Assembly (NCBI GenBank): GCA_905182995.1
Contig: CAJJDP010000011.1
Span: 136,432-200,431 of the forward strand
DNA from: Paramecium octaurelia
Lineage: Eukaryota > Ciliophora > Oligohymenophorea > Peniculida > Parameciidae
DNA: 64,000 nucleotides
Direction: 5' to 3'
Shown: positions 51,701-63,947 of the stretch, piece by piece
Layout: every line of letters starts with the position of its first letter
Position numbering within the stretch: the stretch's first letter is position 1
Translations under genes and position numbers: made by a program
The notes under the pieces: model-generated
Told to the model about the DNA's origin: nothing
Seen by the model: the letters and a program-made list of their open reading frames with translations, nothing else
The model's database searches: none

Positions 51701-54700
51701 CCAAACACAGCTTGCTAATTTTCATTTACAACTGATAAATGTATAGATGCACCTACTGATGTCGATTGTGATTACTTTAATTCTAATGGCCCCGTGGGTT
51801 CAACTGCTTGTGTAAGAATTACCTAAGATGGATAATTATGTGAATACAATTCATCTACTAAAACTTGTAAGTATACAAACATGTCAAGTAGTAATTGCTC
51901 TGTACCTGGAGCTAATTCAATAACCTGTTATAAAAACACAGGAGGGTAATGTAGATGGGATCCTCAAGCTTATGAATGCTATGAGAATCAAACTGAAATT
52001 TCTTTATTAGGATGTGAAGATTATATCAACAAGAATTTGTGTTTGTTAGTAACAAAAGAACCATGCTATTGGGATAATACCAAATTTAAATGCTTAAAAT
52101 TAATATTAACTGATAAATAGTTCGTTTCATCGAATAATTTATATAATAGACTAGGATGTTATTCAATTACAGGAGGTGCTTTCTATCACAATTCTAATTA
52201 CTAATGTCTTTCATTATCAGCTAAGAATAAAGATTGTTAAGATGATTACTTAAACGAATACGCTTGTTTATTTCATACCCAAAGTCACGATTGCTACTTT
52301 GATTATAGTTAATCTCCAACTGGATATAAGTGTAAACCATTTACTAGTGACTAAACTAAATGTTCTACAGCAATAGCAATCAGTATTGAAGTTTGTATGA
52401 AAATACCATCTAGTTGTTATTTCAATTTAAATACACTGAAATGTGTTGATGTGGAAATTACTGAAACTTAAACATGCACTAATCTTAAATCATAACAAAC
52501 TATTGGATATTATTACAATAAAATCGCCTGCGCCTCAATAAGTGAATATCTAGATTAAACTGATGGATATAGGGTTTGTTATGGAGTCACTAACAATGCT
52601 TAATAATGCAATTTTGAGAAATATTGTTATTGGTAATCAGCAACTAAAACTTGTGAGATTTTGCAGCCAACATATAATTTTGTATTTGATGCTAACATCT
52701 AAGAACCATGCCAGGATTCAAATGGCCAAAATAATATTTGCACAAGATCAGTATGTTATGAGAATAATTTAATCTCAAGTTATAGTAAATGTGATATTAC
52801 ATATTCAAGAGCTTTATGTTTGTAATTTGTTCAAGAATAATGTTATTTTGATATTAATTAAGGTGGGTGTCTTCCTTTAAGCAATAATGAGCATAAACTC
52901 CCTGATTGCTCTTCCCTTGTTTAGACTTGTAATGTGAGTGCAACCCCTGGAGTAATATGTGAGCTAAGTGCAGCAGATCCAGATTAACAACCAGGAAAAT
53001 CATGCAAATCCATAGTAAGAAACATTAAAAAATGCATTACCAATGGTACTGCCTAATTAGCATTAACATGTAATGACTATAAGGACGAAAGCAGTCCAAT
53101 AATTTGTGCTTCTGCAGCTGATGCATGTAGATTAAACACTAAATGTGTAGCAAGTTAGCCAAGTCTTAATTAAGGAGAAGTTTTATCCGACAAATGTGAT
53201 AAAAGTATGAGCAAAACAATGTGTGAGGCTATGGGATGTAACTTTACTAAACTTAATTATTGTTAAAAGACAGAATCAGTACCTTAAATAACTAGCACCA
53301 ATAAATATTACTTATGCTATGAAGTTAATAAACTTTAATTATCCAATCGAGATGCAATTTGTAGCTAAGTTGACTAGTCTTGCATTTACTCAAGTAAATG
53401 TGAAGATGCCACAGGATTTACATGTTCTTAATTGATCAGTAATAAAGTAAGCAAAAAGGCTTGTATTAGTTGTTCTGGAACTAAAGTTAAGTATGATCCT
53501 GTTACTTATAGATGCTCAGTAGTAACAACTGAAACTTTTACTTCATGTGATGCTAATCTCAATTAATCAGCTTGCTTAATTAGTACTCCAAATCTTCTAT
53601 GTAAATGGGATTCAAATTAATGTACATTGATTTAAAAGTTGTCTGATGAAACCAGCAATGATTGTACAATTTATAACTAATACACATGCCCTTAAATAAC
53701 TACAGCAAACTGCTATGTAAATATTTCTACTTCCCTTTGTTCTCCCTTTAATCCTCTCCTTGCCAAATGTTCTGATATTAAGCAAAAGGAATTGTGTATT
53801 TAATCTAATTTCGAGAGATGCAAATGGGATGAAACTTAGACTGATAACAAATGTGTTGGAGTTACTTCAGAAACAGATTATACAAACTGTAGTATTGCAA
53901 ATTAGTATGGTTGTTTGAATATGGTATCAAAATAATGTGGTTGGTCATCAGAAAATAATGCTTGTTATAGCTAGATTGACCCAGATCAAACTAATGATAG
54001 TTTTAGTTTTAAAATTGATTTTAGCAAAACTGAATGCAATAAATTTGTAAAAATAGATTCTGATAATCCAGATAGAAATTTATTTAATTTTAATAGTTTA
54101 GTATGTTCAAAACTAGCAATCGAAAAAGCATGTATTAGAGATGAATAATATAGATGCAGAGAAGCTGTTTCTGCAGATATATTGAAATGTGATTCTCCTG
54201 GACTTAATGAATATGCATGTGTGAATAGGGCAGTTGGTAAATGCAAATATGACACAACTAAATTTTCTTGTGTTGAGGATTTGACTACTACAATTGGATG
54301 TTCAGATAAGTTAAATGTAGAAGCTTGTATTAATCAAGATAAAATTTGTAAATTTGTTAGCAACAAATGCCAAGAATATGACCTATCTTCATATACGAAT
54401 ATTAAAGATAGTGATAAGTTTCCATATTCAATGAAAGTATGTTCATATTTTGATAATTTAATTACCACAAGCATTGTTTACAGTTTTGAAAAAATGAGAT
54501 GTGTTAAAGCAACTAACAGGGAACCTTTTATTACTAATTGCACATAATTAGGTATTAATAAATTTGCATGTTTAAATAAAACAACTGGAAACTGTCAATA
54601 TGATTCGACCAAAAAATAGTGTCTTTCAGTAACAAGAGAAATGCTAACTAATGTTACTGCTTGTGATCCTACATTTAATTGGGCAGCATGCATATCAATT

Positions 54701-57700
54701 AATGCAAAATGCCAATTTAAAGATAATTAATGTTAAGCTGTTCCTGATACTACATTGTGTTAGGATTTATAAAATGCATCAGTGGCTACAAATTAGGTAG
54801 TGTGTTTAACAAGACAGAATGTAACTGATTAACCATGCAAATGGAATACTCAAACTAAGGTATGTAATGTTGTCACTGGCTCAACTGAAGTCTGCTCACA
54901 ACCTGGTTTGAATAAATTAGGATGCATCTTTAATACCTTAGGATCTATGTGTATCTATTTAGATGGTTAATGCACAGATAATTATGAAAATGTTAATTGT
55001 ACTAGTTTAATAAATAGGGACAAATGTTACTCTATCAGAACCAAAGGATAATATTGTTAATTTGATTCCAAATTAGGTTGCATAGATACACCTACACCTT
55101 AGACTACTTTAGCTGAATGCTTGAATTCATTGAAAACAAATCCATTATCATGCTCACTAAGTACTGATATTCCTTGTTTTTATGATAATACTAATAATGT
55201 TTGTAAGAAATTTGAATATCCAATCGATTCAAATTATTCTTTATTTTATAGTTGGTCTAATAGATTATCATTTAATAAGAAGGCATGTTTAATGTATGTG
55301 GAAAATAATTTAGCTGTTTATTGGATGGATGAATGCCTTGAAATTCCAACTAGTGAATTCAGTTCATTGACATGTAATAAACCAGTTAATAAGTGGGGTT
55401 GTTTAAAAATAACAAATCCACTCGCAAATTGCAAATTTAATTCAGCAACATCAACATGTGAAGAAGCTGATTTATCAACATATGTTACAAAAAGTTGTAG
55501 TACAATTGTAGATGTTAACAATGCACGTTTTTGTGAAATAAACAATAACAATAATGATAAATGTCAATATGATAATAGCAATCGTTCATGCATTAATGTT
55601 ACAACTGCTATTACAGAGTGTGAAAATAAGGGATATAATATATATGCTTGCAATACCAACTCAACCCTTTGTTAATTCAATAATAATAAATGTTATTTAA
55701 AATCAACAACAGGTAAATTATTTTGTAAGGATGCTTCTTCTAACCTTGACGATTGCAAAAATGTATAAAAGGAAGGATGTGATACCTCTTGTCAATCAAT
55801 CCCCGATTATTCAACAATTAACTGTGAGAATGCTATCAATTCATATGGATGCACAAAAATCGTTAAATCTTAATAATATTGTATATTCACAAATTAGAAA
55901 TGTACTTTTACCAATCCTAAAACACTTTAGAGCACAATTTGTAAAAATATAACTAATATCAATAATCCAATATTTTGTGAATAGTCAGGAGATGTAGGTT
56001 GTTACTATGATAATGATTCTCATTCATGTAAAACTACTACAACTAAAAGCGCATTTGGTTGTGTCAGAGGTATTAATTAAATAGCCTGTTTGTCATCAAC
56101 AACATCTACTTTACAATGCAAATTCCTAGATTATTGTTATGGACCAAATTCAGCATTTCTTAATTGTGATGTGACAGCCAATTCAGATCCTAATGCATGT
56201 TGTTAAAATGCAAGCACAATAGAGTCATGTCTATTTTAAGATAAATTAAAATGTTCTTGGAATCCTAATACATCAACATGTGTTTCATATGTTACTGAAG
56301 AACTGGAGTGTGGATTAATACAATTTAAATCAAAGTTGGTCTGTTTATCAAAAGTGGGTACTTTTTGCGTTTTTAATACTGAATTAAAGAAATGTGAATA
56401 GATTTAACCAATATCATGCAATTAAGCATAGTCCTATTAGTAATGTCAATCAATTGATATGATCCCATGCATTTGGGATAATTTGTATTAGATTTGTAAA
56501 TTTAAAGTGAAAGAGAATCAAGATGAATGTGAAGATATTAAATCAGGTTATGGAAATAGATTGGCTTGTCTATCTGTTGAAAGATTAGGTTAAACTTGTT
56601 AGTTTACTAGTGGTTAATGTTAAACCTATAATGAATCTAAAACTGAGAATAATTGTTTAAATAATATCAATAAAGTTGCATGTACATAATAATAATCTAG
56701 TAAATGCTATTGGAAATACTCAGTTATTAAAATAAAAAAGACCCCATGGAGTTAAGAAACAGACTTATAAATTGGAGAATGCAATGTATTTACTGATTTT
56801 AATACATCCTCATGCGAAGAATATTTGAGTTACTTATCCTGTTTATCAGTATCAACAACAGGTAAGCAATGCAGATGGTAGAGTGGTAAATGCTAATAAA
56901 TTGAATTCACTAAATCAACCATATTTTCACCCAAAGACCTAATTTTAGTGAATAGCAATGCGTGCAGTTTAATTAACAATGGAGACTTTGTATAGTATAA
57001 TCCAAAATCATATACTTGTAAATTGGTAAGTGACTTAGAGTCAATAACTTGTCAACCTCTAACTGAAGGTATAAATAAATAGGTTTGTCTCAAAATAAAG
57101 TCTTAATCTTGTTTATGGGATGATGTCAGTTTGAAGTGTATATTCAAAAATACTAGATTACTTGTTGAAAAATAAATTCAATAGAATCGTTTACTGCAAT
57201 CATCTTTTACTTGCAAAAGAGATGGCATAGGTCCTAAATTATGTAAGCAACTTAATTTTGATCTTCCTTGTGGTTCAGTTGATGATGGTTGTGATTTAAT
57301 TAATCTCAATACTGCAACTTGTGAAGATCCAGGTTTAAATAAATATGCATGCTTAAACTTAACCACAGGACCTTGTGCTTGGATTAAAGATGATGATTCT
57401 GATTATTATCACTGCGAAGAATTCTATCCATATACTACTTGTGTAGATATAGAGTACAGTATTAATTCAATAGCTTGTACATATGTAGAGGATGATCCAT
57501 GCGTATATAATAAATTAAAGAAAAACTGTGAAATACCTTCAGTGTAATATAATGTTTGTGAGATTGAAGGTATCAATGCAATAGCATGTTCCAGTATTAA
57601 AGGATGTTTATTTAAAGACTAAAAATGCATCACTTGGGATCCAAATTATAATATACTTTGTAATCAAGCAGAGAAAGCTAATCAATCAATATGTTAATTG

Positions 57701-58942
57701 GCAATAGATAGATGCAAATATAGTGAATTGACTTTTGGATGTGTTGCATCTACTATTACTGATAATTGTTATACGAATGGTTTGAGTGCTCTTGGATGTA
57801 ACGTGCTTGATGAATGTTCTTGGAGTAATAATGCTTGTCAATGCATTTCTTATTAAAATAAGTTCCCAGATTGCAGCAGTATTACTGAATACACAAAATG
57901 TGCTAATATAGATTACTGCTATTTTGAGGTATCTTAATCAAGATCCAGTAAGGATATAACGTAATATCTAAAAAACACTAATTATGGAACTTGTAGAATC
58001 AAAACATGTGCAGATGTAGAAGTCAATAAATGCAATTTTACTACCATTGATCAAACTGCTTGTTATTTGAATTCCAAAGCCAAATGTTTGGCAGCCAATA
58101 AGTGTGAAGACATCTCTGATTCCTCATTAACCTGTTTACAATATTAAGTAAACAATCACTCATGTAGAAGCAAATCAAATAACACTTGTTAGACTTTAGA
58201 TTGCAATCAAATCTTGGATAAATCAGAATGTGAATTATACAGTAATGAATGTGTCTTTGCTGGATTCTGTAAAAAAATATCATGTGAGTATATGGGCAAA
58301 TCATAATGTTTACTTAATAATTGTGATTGGAATTCAACTTTAGAAAAATGTTAAATACAATTAGATTGCTCTTAAATTACTGTTGCTGATACTTGTATTA
58401 GTAAGAAATAAGGAGATTATCAGTGTGCTTGGTTAACCACGATTAGTGGATAAAAATAATGCACTTCTACAGGTTGTCGCTATCTTGGTTCATAATAAGG
58501 AGATTGTATGGGAACTCATATAGGAACTGACGTTTGCGTTCAAATGATCGATTTTTCTTGTGTTGCATGTTAAGAAATCAAGGATGCTTGCATTTGTCTC
58601 AACCAATCGCAATTTTGTACGTATGACAAGATCAGTTAAAAATGCAGTTCAAAGAGTTGTTAACATCATAATAAGGAAGACTGTCCAGTTACTCATTGCA
58701 AATTCAATTCAAACACAAATGTAATAACAATTTATTTATTATTCTAGATTTGTCAACCTTTGTGTTAATACAACTATAATTAATAGCAATGCAATCAAGA
58801 TGATCAATGCCTTTGGAACACTACTAATCAAATATGCGTTGCTTATATCAAACCAGTTGTAATCGAATAAATCAATCTGCCTTCGCCAGATAGCAATAGA
58901 ATTTTAGATATCATTATCCTAATACTCATTATGATTTATTGA
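48800..58942 (+). CDS. Giant cysteine-periodic surface-antigen-like protein (about 3339 residues)
   Basis: Signal-like N-terminus (MKILQLLLISYSIMLTHQ). Four small introns near the 5' end (48918-48939, 49066-49090, 49322-49344, 49500-49525) and one near the 3' end (58721-58747) frame an exon of about 9.2 kb. The protein is a train of short cysteine units with the pattern C-x6-9-[A/V]C-x5-9-C-[x/W]-x4-8-C. Examples are CSDKLNVEACINQDKICKF, CNTAGINTYACAQVSGSCYF and CKWDGQSC. Units repeat about every 45-50 residues (estimate), so some 65-70 in all. This resembles the cysteine periodicity of Paramecium surface (immobilization) antigens, which coat the cell and bear a C-terminal GPI signal. Here the C-terminus ends in a short hydrophobic run (RILDIIILILIMIY), a possible but short anchor signal. 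Coding length closes exactly at 3340 codons. Confidence 0.8.
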
Positions 58943-58962
58943 TTATAAATGATATTTATTAA

Positions 58963-59769
58963 TCATATTCTTGACAATATTTTCAAATGAGCAATTACTA
59001 TAGCTTCATTAATTAAATTGTATCTTCCCACTTGATACTGATCTTGCATCTCCTTTCCCCTATAAAATAGTTTCATGGATTCACACTAAATTTAATTCCT
59101 CTTCTGTAACTCAACATTCACTACATCCTTCAAATCCACCACACTCTGGTTCTGTTTACACTCCACTTCCATATCCTTCCCATTCAAATTCACGCTTCGA
59201 ATCAGTAATTTCACGGTTTCATTACCATAATTTTAAATTAAACCTCTATCCTCAAACTTCTCGGCTGAGAATTCTATTGGATCATTTATGCAAAATATTG
59301 GTACATCGTATTTTTGTCCTAATTTATCATAAACATGTTGTAAGGAATCCTTTATCGGTTTCAATTCAGCCTCCTGAACCAGAAAACGGGCAGTTTCTAA
59401 TATACTTTTTATCCCAATACCCTCATCTTCATTTATTATTGATCTCAAGATCTACCAAATCTCTTGTCTCCCTTCCACTCTGGTTTCTTAAATCAATTAT
59501 ATATTTCATAACTTACCCCAAAAAATATTCCTCAACTTTTCAATCTGAGCTATGGCAATATGACTTTTGTATGCAAATGTTCTCTTCAAACCCTTACCAC
59601 TAAATTGTTATTCCAAAATATCAAAATATATTTTATATTATTCATTCACATCCTATAATACATTTCCATTCGGTTATTATCTTGCAACAGCCCTAGGCAT
59701 CCTTTACGAATCATGACCTCCCTAATTGTTTCCTTCCCTACTTTCACTATGAGAACAACAACTTCCCAT
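58963..59769 (-). CDS. UBTD1/2-like ubiquitin-domain-containing protein
   Basis: About 258 residues. The N-terminus MGSCCSHSESR carries a myristoylation-type glycine with two following cysteines. The middle region FWETRVEGRQEIWQILRS, with LQHVYDKLGQKYDVPIFC further on, matches the conserved DC-UbP/UBTD N domain of UBTD1 and UBTD2 (FWDT...EGRKEIW, then YDELGNRYQLPIYC). The C-terminal ubiquitin-like domain contains VKLLIRSVNLNGKDMEVE and KLFYRGKEMQDQ. Known: UBTD proteins interact with the ubiquitin conjugation and deubiquitination machinery. One 30-nt intron (59487-59516) closes the frame. Start ATG 59767-59769, stop TGA 58963-58965. It converges on the giant cysteine-rich gene, with 20 bp between stop codons. 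Confidence 0.85.
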
Positions 59770-59806
59770 TCTATTTATATTTTTATTTTATTATATTAAA
59801 ATATAA

Positions 59807-60169
59807 TCATAATTGAGTTTTCATCTATTTAGTGATTTGCTTCCTATAATCAAGATCTCTCATTAATTTTGATTTCGAAGCATTATCTGGTTCCGTGAAT
59901 TTTTTTAAATAACTCTGAATTTTTTCTTATTTTGATTTTATCTCACTATGCTTCTACTCATTTTCATTCTCTCTTAATAAATAAAAAGAACTATTTAGTT
60001 TAGGTAATAAGAGAGCATAGCATTTTTTATGCCTTTGTGAATTATTAGAGGCTGATCTAAAATTGCCTTTTACCTTTCTTTATTCAATTGCCGGAATTGA
60101 AAACCCTATTTTGTTGTAACGAGTGCTTTTAAATGGTATTTTTAAATAGAGATCTAAATTGAATTCCAT
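59807..60169 (-). CDS. Small basic protein of unknown function
   Basis: An uninterrupted frame of 120 codons, ATG 60167-60169 to TGA 59807-59809. It begins MEFNLDLYLKIPFKSTRYNK, then has Ser/Asn/Lys-rich stretches. It ends with a helical, charged C-terminal half (KSKQEKIQSYLKKFTEPDN, SKLMRDLDYRKQITKQ). No signal peptide, membrane segment or domain recognised. Its stop lies 37 bp from the start of the UBTD gene, a normal tandem spacing here. Confidence 0.5.
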
Positions 60170-60777
60170 TTACAATAATTAAATAAATAAAGAGTGATTA
60201 TCATGAACTTCTTTCTAACTTATATATGTTATTTAGAGAAAAAGGAAAAAATAAAAAAGAAAAGTTAGTTTCATGAACTAACAATGGACAAATAAAATCT
60301 CTAAAAGTCATTCTTTTCTCTAATTTAAGTATTTTTGATAACGGAGGTTTTTGTTGAACAAAAAATAAGCTAATTTAAGAGTGCGTATCTATCAAAGTAA
60401 GATAATTAAGATTTAATTTATAATACAATGATCAACATATTGATAAAAATTTTTAAAATAAATGTTTACAAACATAATTTTTAAGAACACTCCTAGATTT
60501 ATTAAAAACTATTAAATAGCTGCATGTAAGCAGATTTGGAAATAAAATTTTCATATATTGCAAATATTGAAGAGTTAATTATTAAATATTTGGTTTTAAT
60601 ATAAATTTTGATAAATTAATTAAGATTAATTTGTTGGTTTTATTAAAATATTGATGAGAATCTATTTGTAGTTAGTGCCAATTTTCAAAGGTATTTTCAT
60701 TAATATATAATAATATGTATATAGTATTTAGAGTATTTAATGATTATCAATTTTAACAAAACTTATTTAAATAGAAA
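60170..60777. other. Intergenic AT-rich stretch, nothing recognised
   Basis: About 600 bp, extremely AT-rich, with no convincing frame or RNA gene on either strand. It includes the 3' flank of the aspartyl protease gene and the upstream region of the small basic protein gene. Confidence 0.4.
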
Positions 60778-62022
60778 TCAAATCCGTTTGTATAAATAAA
60801 ACTTATAACTAAATAAACATAAAGCAACAAATTATATTATCGTCAGAGATATCTAAATGATTTAAAAAATTAATAAATTATGCAATTTATTTCCTTAATA
60901 AACTCCAAATTATTAGTTTTCTTTGTCAAAAATGCTAATAATAGCTTGCATAGCAGGATCACCCAAAATAGTATAATCATGAGTTGTCTTTCCAGCTTTT
61001 GAAAAACAAGGTTTGCAATATTAACCTACTGATGGAATCATGTAATTTTCAGGAGTGATCTCAATTTTAACTCCAGCTAAATAGATATTCAAATTTGGAT
61101 AAAAAGGTGAATTGCAGGGACAAGAATAACTACTAATGCAGTTGGCTAAAATGTAACGATGCAACATATAATTAATGATTTCTTCATCAAGCCATAAACA
61201 TGAGGAACCTGAATCCATTAATGCAATAGTTCCATTTTTTAAGGTGACCTTATCTGTCAAATCAATATCATTAATAAAAAATCCATACACTTTCATACTC
61301 TACCTTTATAATTTGATAAGCATACCCATTAATGATTAAGGACATTGGGCATCCAAACAACTTAATCCAAGTAATCTTCACTAAAATTATTATACAACAA
61401 GATCGACTCTTATGGATTTCGATTCAAATTTAAACCAAATATTGATGTTTCCAATAATTTCTATTAATAACCATATTCAAAAATGTTTTATCGGTCATTA
61501 TAACTTGATAATCCTAAGAGACCTTAGAATTTTATCTAATATCTAATTAATAACAATAGCTTACTCCTGGCATAGTGAATACATTTGCCAACATGAATTT
61601 CATGGAGACATTTAAATTACCATTAGTCAGACTAACATAATCTTAGACAAATTTTCCACTCAAGGAACCAATATTGTAATTAATTGAATGATCTTCGTCA
61701 GCTTATTACAAAGTAATAGATCTATTTGGATCAAATCTTGGAAATATGCATCCTTCACAGGTTTGATTTGATATCCAAGTTGTCTAAGAGTGCTTGCATA
61801 TATTGTTACCACTGATCCAGTGTCTACAACTATGGAGAATACTTGTTATGGAGTTCCAAAACTTGCATTTATATAATAAATGATGTTTCCATAATTATCT
61901 AAGGGAGCTTATTCAATAGTTGTATGTCTATTTAATTTGATTTGGTGATTGGAAAAGGGATGACTCTTTAGTTTTTATTTTGCTTGAATGCTTAGGACCA
62001 GCAAGACAAATGTAGTTATCAT
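60778..62022 (-). CDS. Pepsin-family (A1) aspartyl protease, secreted or vesicular
   Basis: About 387 residues. It has a signal peptide (MITTFVLLVLSIQA), a short pro-region and a two-lobed pepsin fold. The first catalytic motif is VVDTGS (Asp at about 67), followed by CEGC and FDPNRSIT. The flap region shows NIGSLSGKFVQDYV. The second catalytic motif is ALMDSGSSCLWL. The family end ILGDPAMQAI, then FDKENQQFGVY, is followed by about 40 extra residues with a hydrophobic core (SLTIIQFVALCLFSY) and a basic tail, suggesting a C-terminal membrane anchor. Three introns are inferred: 61784-61809 (26 nt), 61536-61564 (29 nt) and 61300-61325 (26 nt). The second has an alternative acceptor, but the chosen one gives GLLGLSS, as the family expects. 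Stop TGA 60778-60780. Confidence 0.85.
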
Positions 62023-62066
62023 GGAATTATTTACTAATTGAATTATATATATTTTTAATGAATAAT

Positions 62067-63947
62067 TCAATCCATAACTGGTTATTGTAATTATATCTAA
62101 GCATAATATGTATGATTGTTATTTTCTTAAATTGATTAGAAAAGCTCTTCAAAGTTATCATAAATTAATTTGAAGCTATAATCACTCACTTCAAGTTGCA
62201 CCTAAAATAAATTAATTGAATATACTGGACTTGGTTATTTGACTTTCATGAATATTTAAGCCATGTTTTTGGGAACTTCACTTTTGGTCCATTGATAGTT
62301 ATAAATATTAAATTTGGGAACATTTTCTTCACCATCAGCATTTCCTCCATCTTTTGGCTCATCATCACCACCATCACCTTCTTATTTGGGAGGTGGAACT
62401 TCTGGTTTCTCTAAAACCCATTCAGGATCATTGATTTCTGGATTTAATGGTTATTCGGTGATTGCATATAAGACTTTAATCTATCCCAATGATTTTTCGA
62501 CCATCATCAATTCATCAGTAGCTCTGGGGAAGATTTGTTCCTATTATTATTTATCTCCCTATTAATCTGCTGATATGTAACCCCACAACAATACATCTCT
62601 ATATATTGATTAATGTGAATATTTACCTGCTTTGAATTGGTAAATCGTCTATGTATTACTTAACTAATTTCATGACTGTTTCAGGAGTGAAATTAGATGG
62701 GTTCTTACAATTTTATTTAGTCCATCTCATTTCATAATCATTGGATAGCTTTTCAAAGTTCTTGGCTATCAATTATTCAACATCAACAAATGCCATTCTG
62801 TATTTTGCAGCAATATTTATGTAAATCAATTTTAATGCTTCATAGATATCAGAATCCAAATTAGCTAAGATTGATGCCAAATACACTCTCTTTCCAAATA
62901 TCTAGTCAATTGATTTTAAATTCTATTCCAAAGAATAATTTGTGTCTTATTTGAATAATTTACAATCAGCTTATGATTATACATACACTTAAGCCTACTT
63001 TACAATCTCCTCGTGTGCCTTTGCATTAGTAATCATCTTCTCTTTGTCATCATCTGTCATTTCTTATGCTGCATCTATTTCACTCTTGATTTTATATCTA
63101 ATCCACTAATTAGTTTAATCTAATCCAATATTTAAAACCCAACTGGCTTATCCCAAATTTAAAAACTACAATATCTACTCTGGTTTTTCACATCCTGGGG
63201 GGAATCTAACAAATTAAATTGAATGCAATACCCATCAAATACATACTTTTCATTTGTGACATTACTAAATAAATCCTTATAGTATTTGATTATCATAGGC
63301 AATGTCAATTCTTCTATTTATTCTCCAGGAACTGTGCTTAACTTCTCCTTCAATTAAGTTATTGCAGTTTCTCCCCATTCAATCAAATTAAAACCAAATT
63401 TTTAAGAGATATACTTAGCAAATGTAGTCTTACCTGACATTGCAGGACCAATAACAATTCCATATTTCACTCTCTTTGTTAAATAAGACTAAAAGGGTCC
63501 CAAATCTTCATTCTAAATGATCAGATTCTTGCCTTCTGCTGAATAATGTAACACTGGATTTATTTTGGCAGAGAATGACACTGCCTTTCCTTCCTTTAAG
63601 AAATTAATTAATCCTGTAATTGGAAACAACTTGTCTTCAAATGTTCTAAACTCCTAATATTTTTCAGGAAAACTTGTCAGAACAAATTTATTTTATTGTG
63701 GATCATTATACAAGTATTTCCTCAATAATTCTATTTACATTTATGGTGGCACAACCTAACCTGAGTTAAGGAAGGCTCCCATTTATTTTCCTTATGGAGT
63801 TCCCTTTGCTAACTCTTCTTCACAGAGTGTTTCCAAATGCAAATGTTTGAATCCCAATTCTGTTTCTAATTTACTCAAATAAACTTCTGCCAATTCCTCA
63901 TTATTATAGGTGAGAGCAACCAACACCTTTGGCTTTAAAAAACTCAT
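62067..63947 (-). CDS. Adenylate-kinase-like P-loop protein with C-terminal extension
   Basis: About 608 residues. An N-terminal region of some 160 residues (LVALTYNNEELAEVYLSKLE, QGKQMGAFLNSGQ, KFVLTSFPEKYQEF) itself resembles an adenylate-kinase domain that has lost its P-loop. A P-loop domain follows: YGIVIGPAMSGKTTFAKYIS (Walker A GPAMSGKT), then NLIEWGETAITQLKEKL. A helical insert and a conserved-looking segment (FTPETVMKLVKQYIDDLP, RDVLLWGYIS) come next. An acidic, Gly/Asp-rich linker (GDGGDDEPKDGG) precedes the final 90 or so residues. The layout recalls the multi-domain adenylate kinases of cilia (AK8/AK9 group). Introns are 63166-63191 (26 nt, starting GTG) and 62599-62626 (28 nt). 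Start ATG 63945-63947, stop TGA 62067-62069. Catalytic competence not established. Confidence 0.75.
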
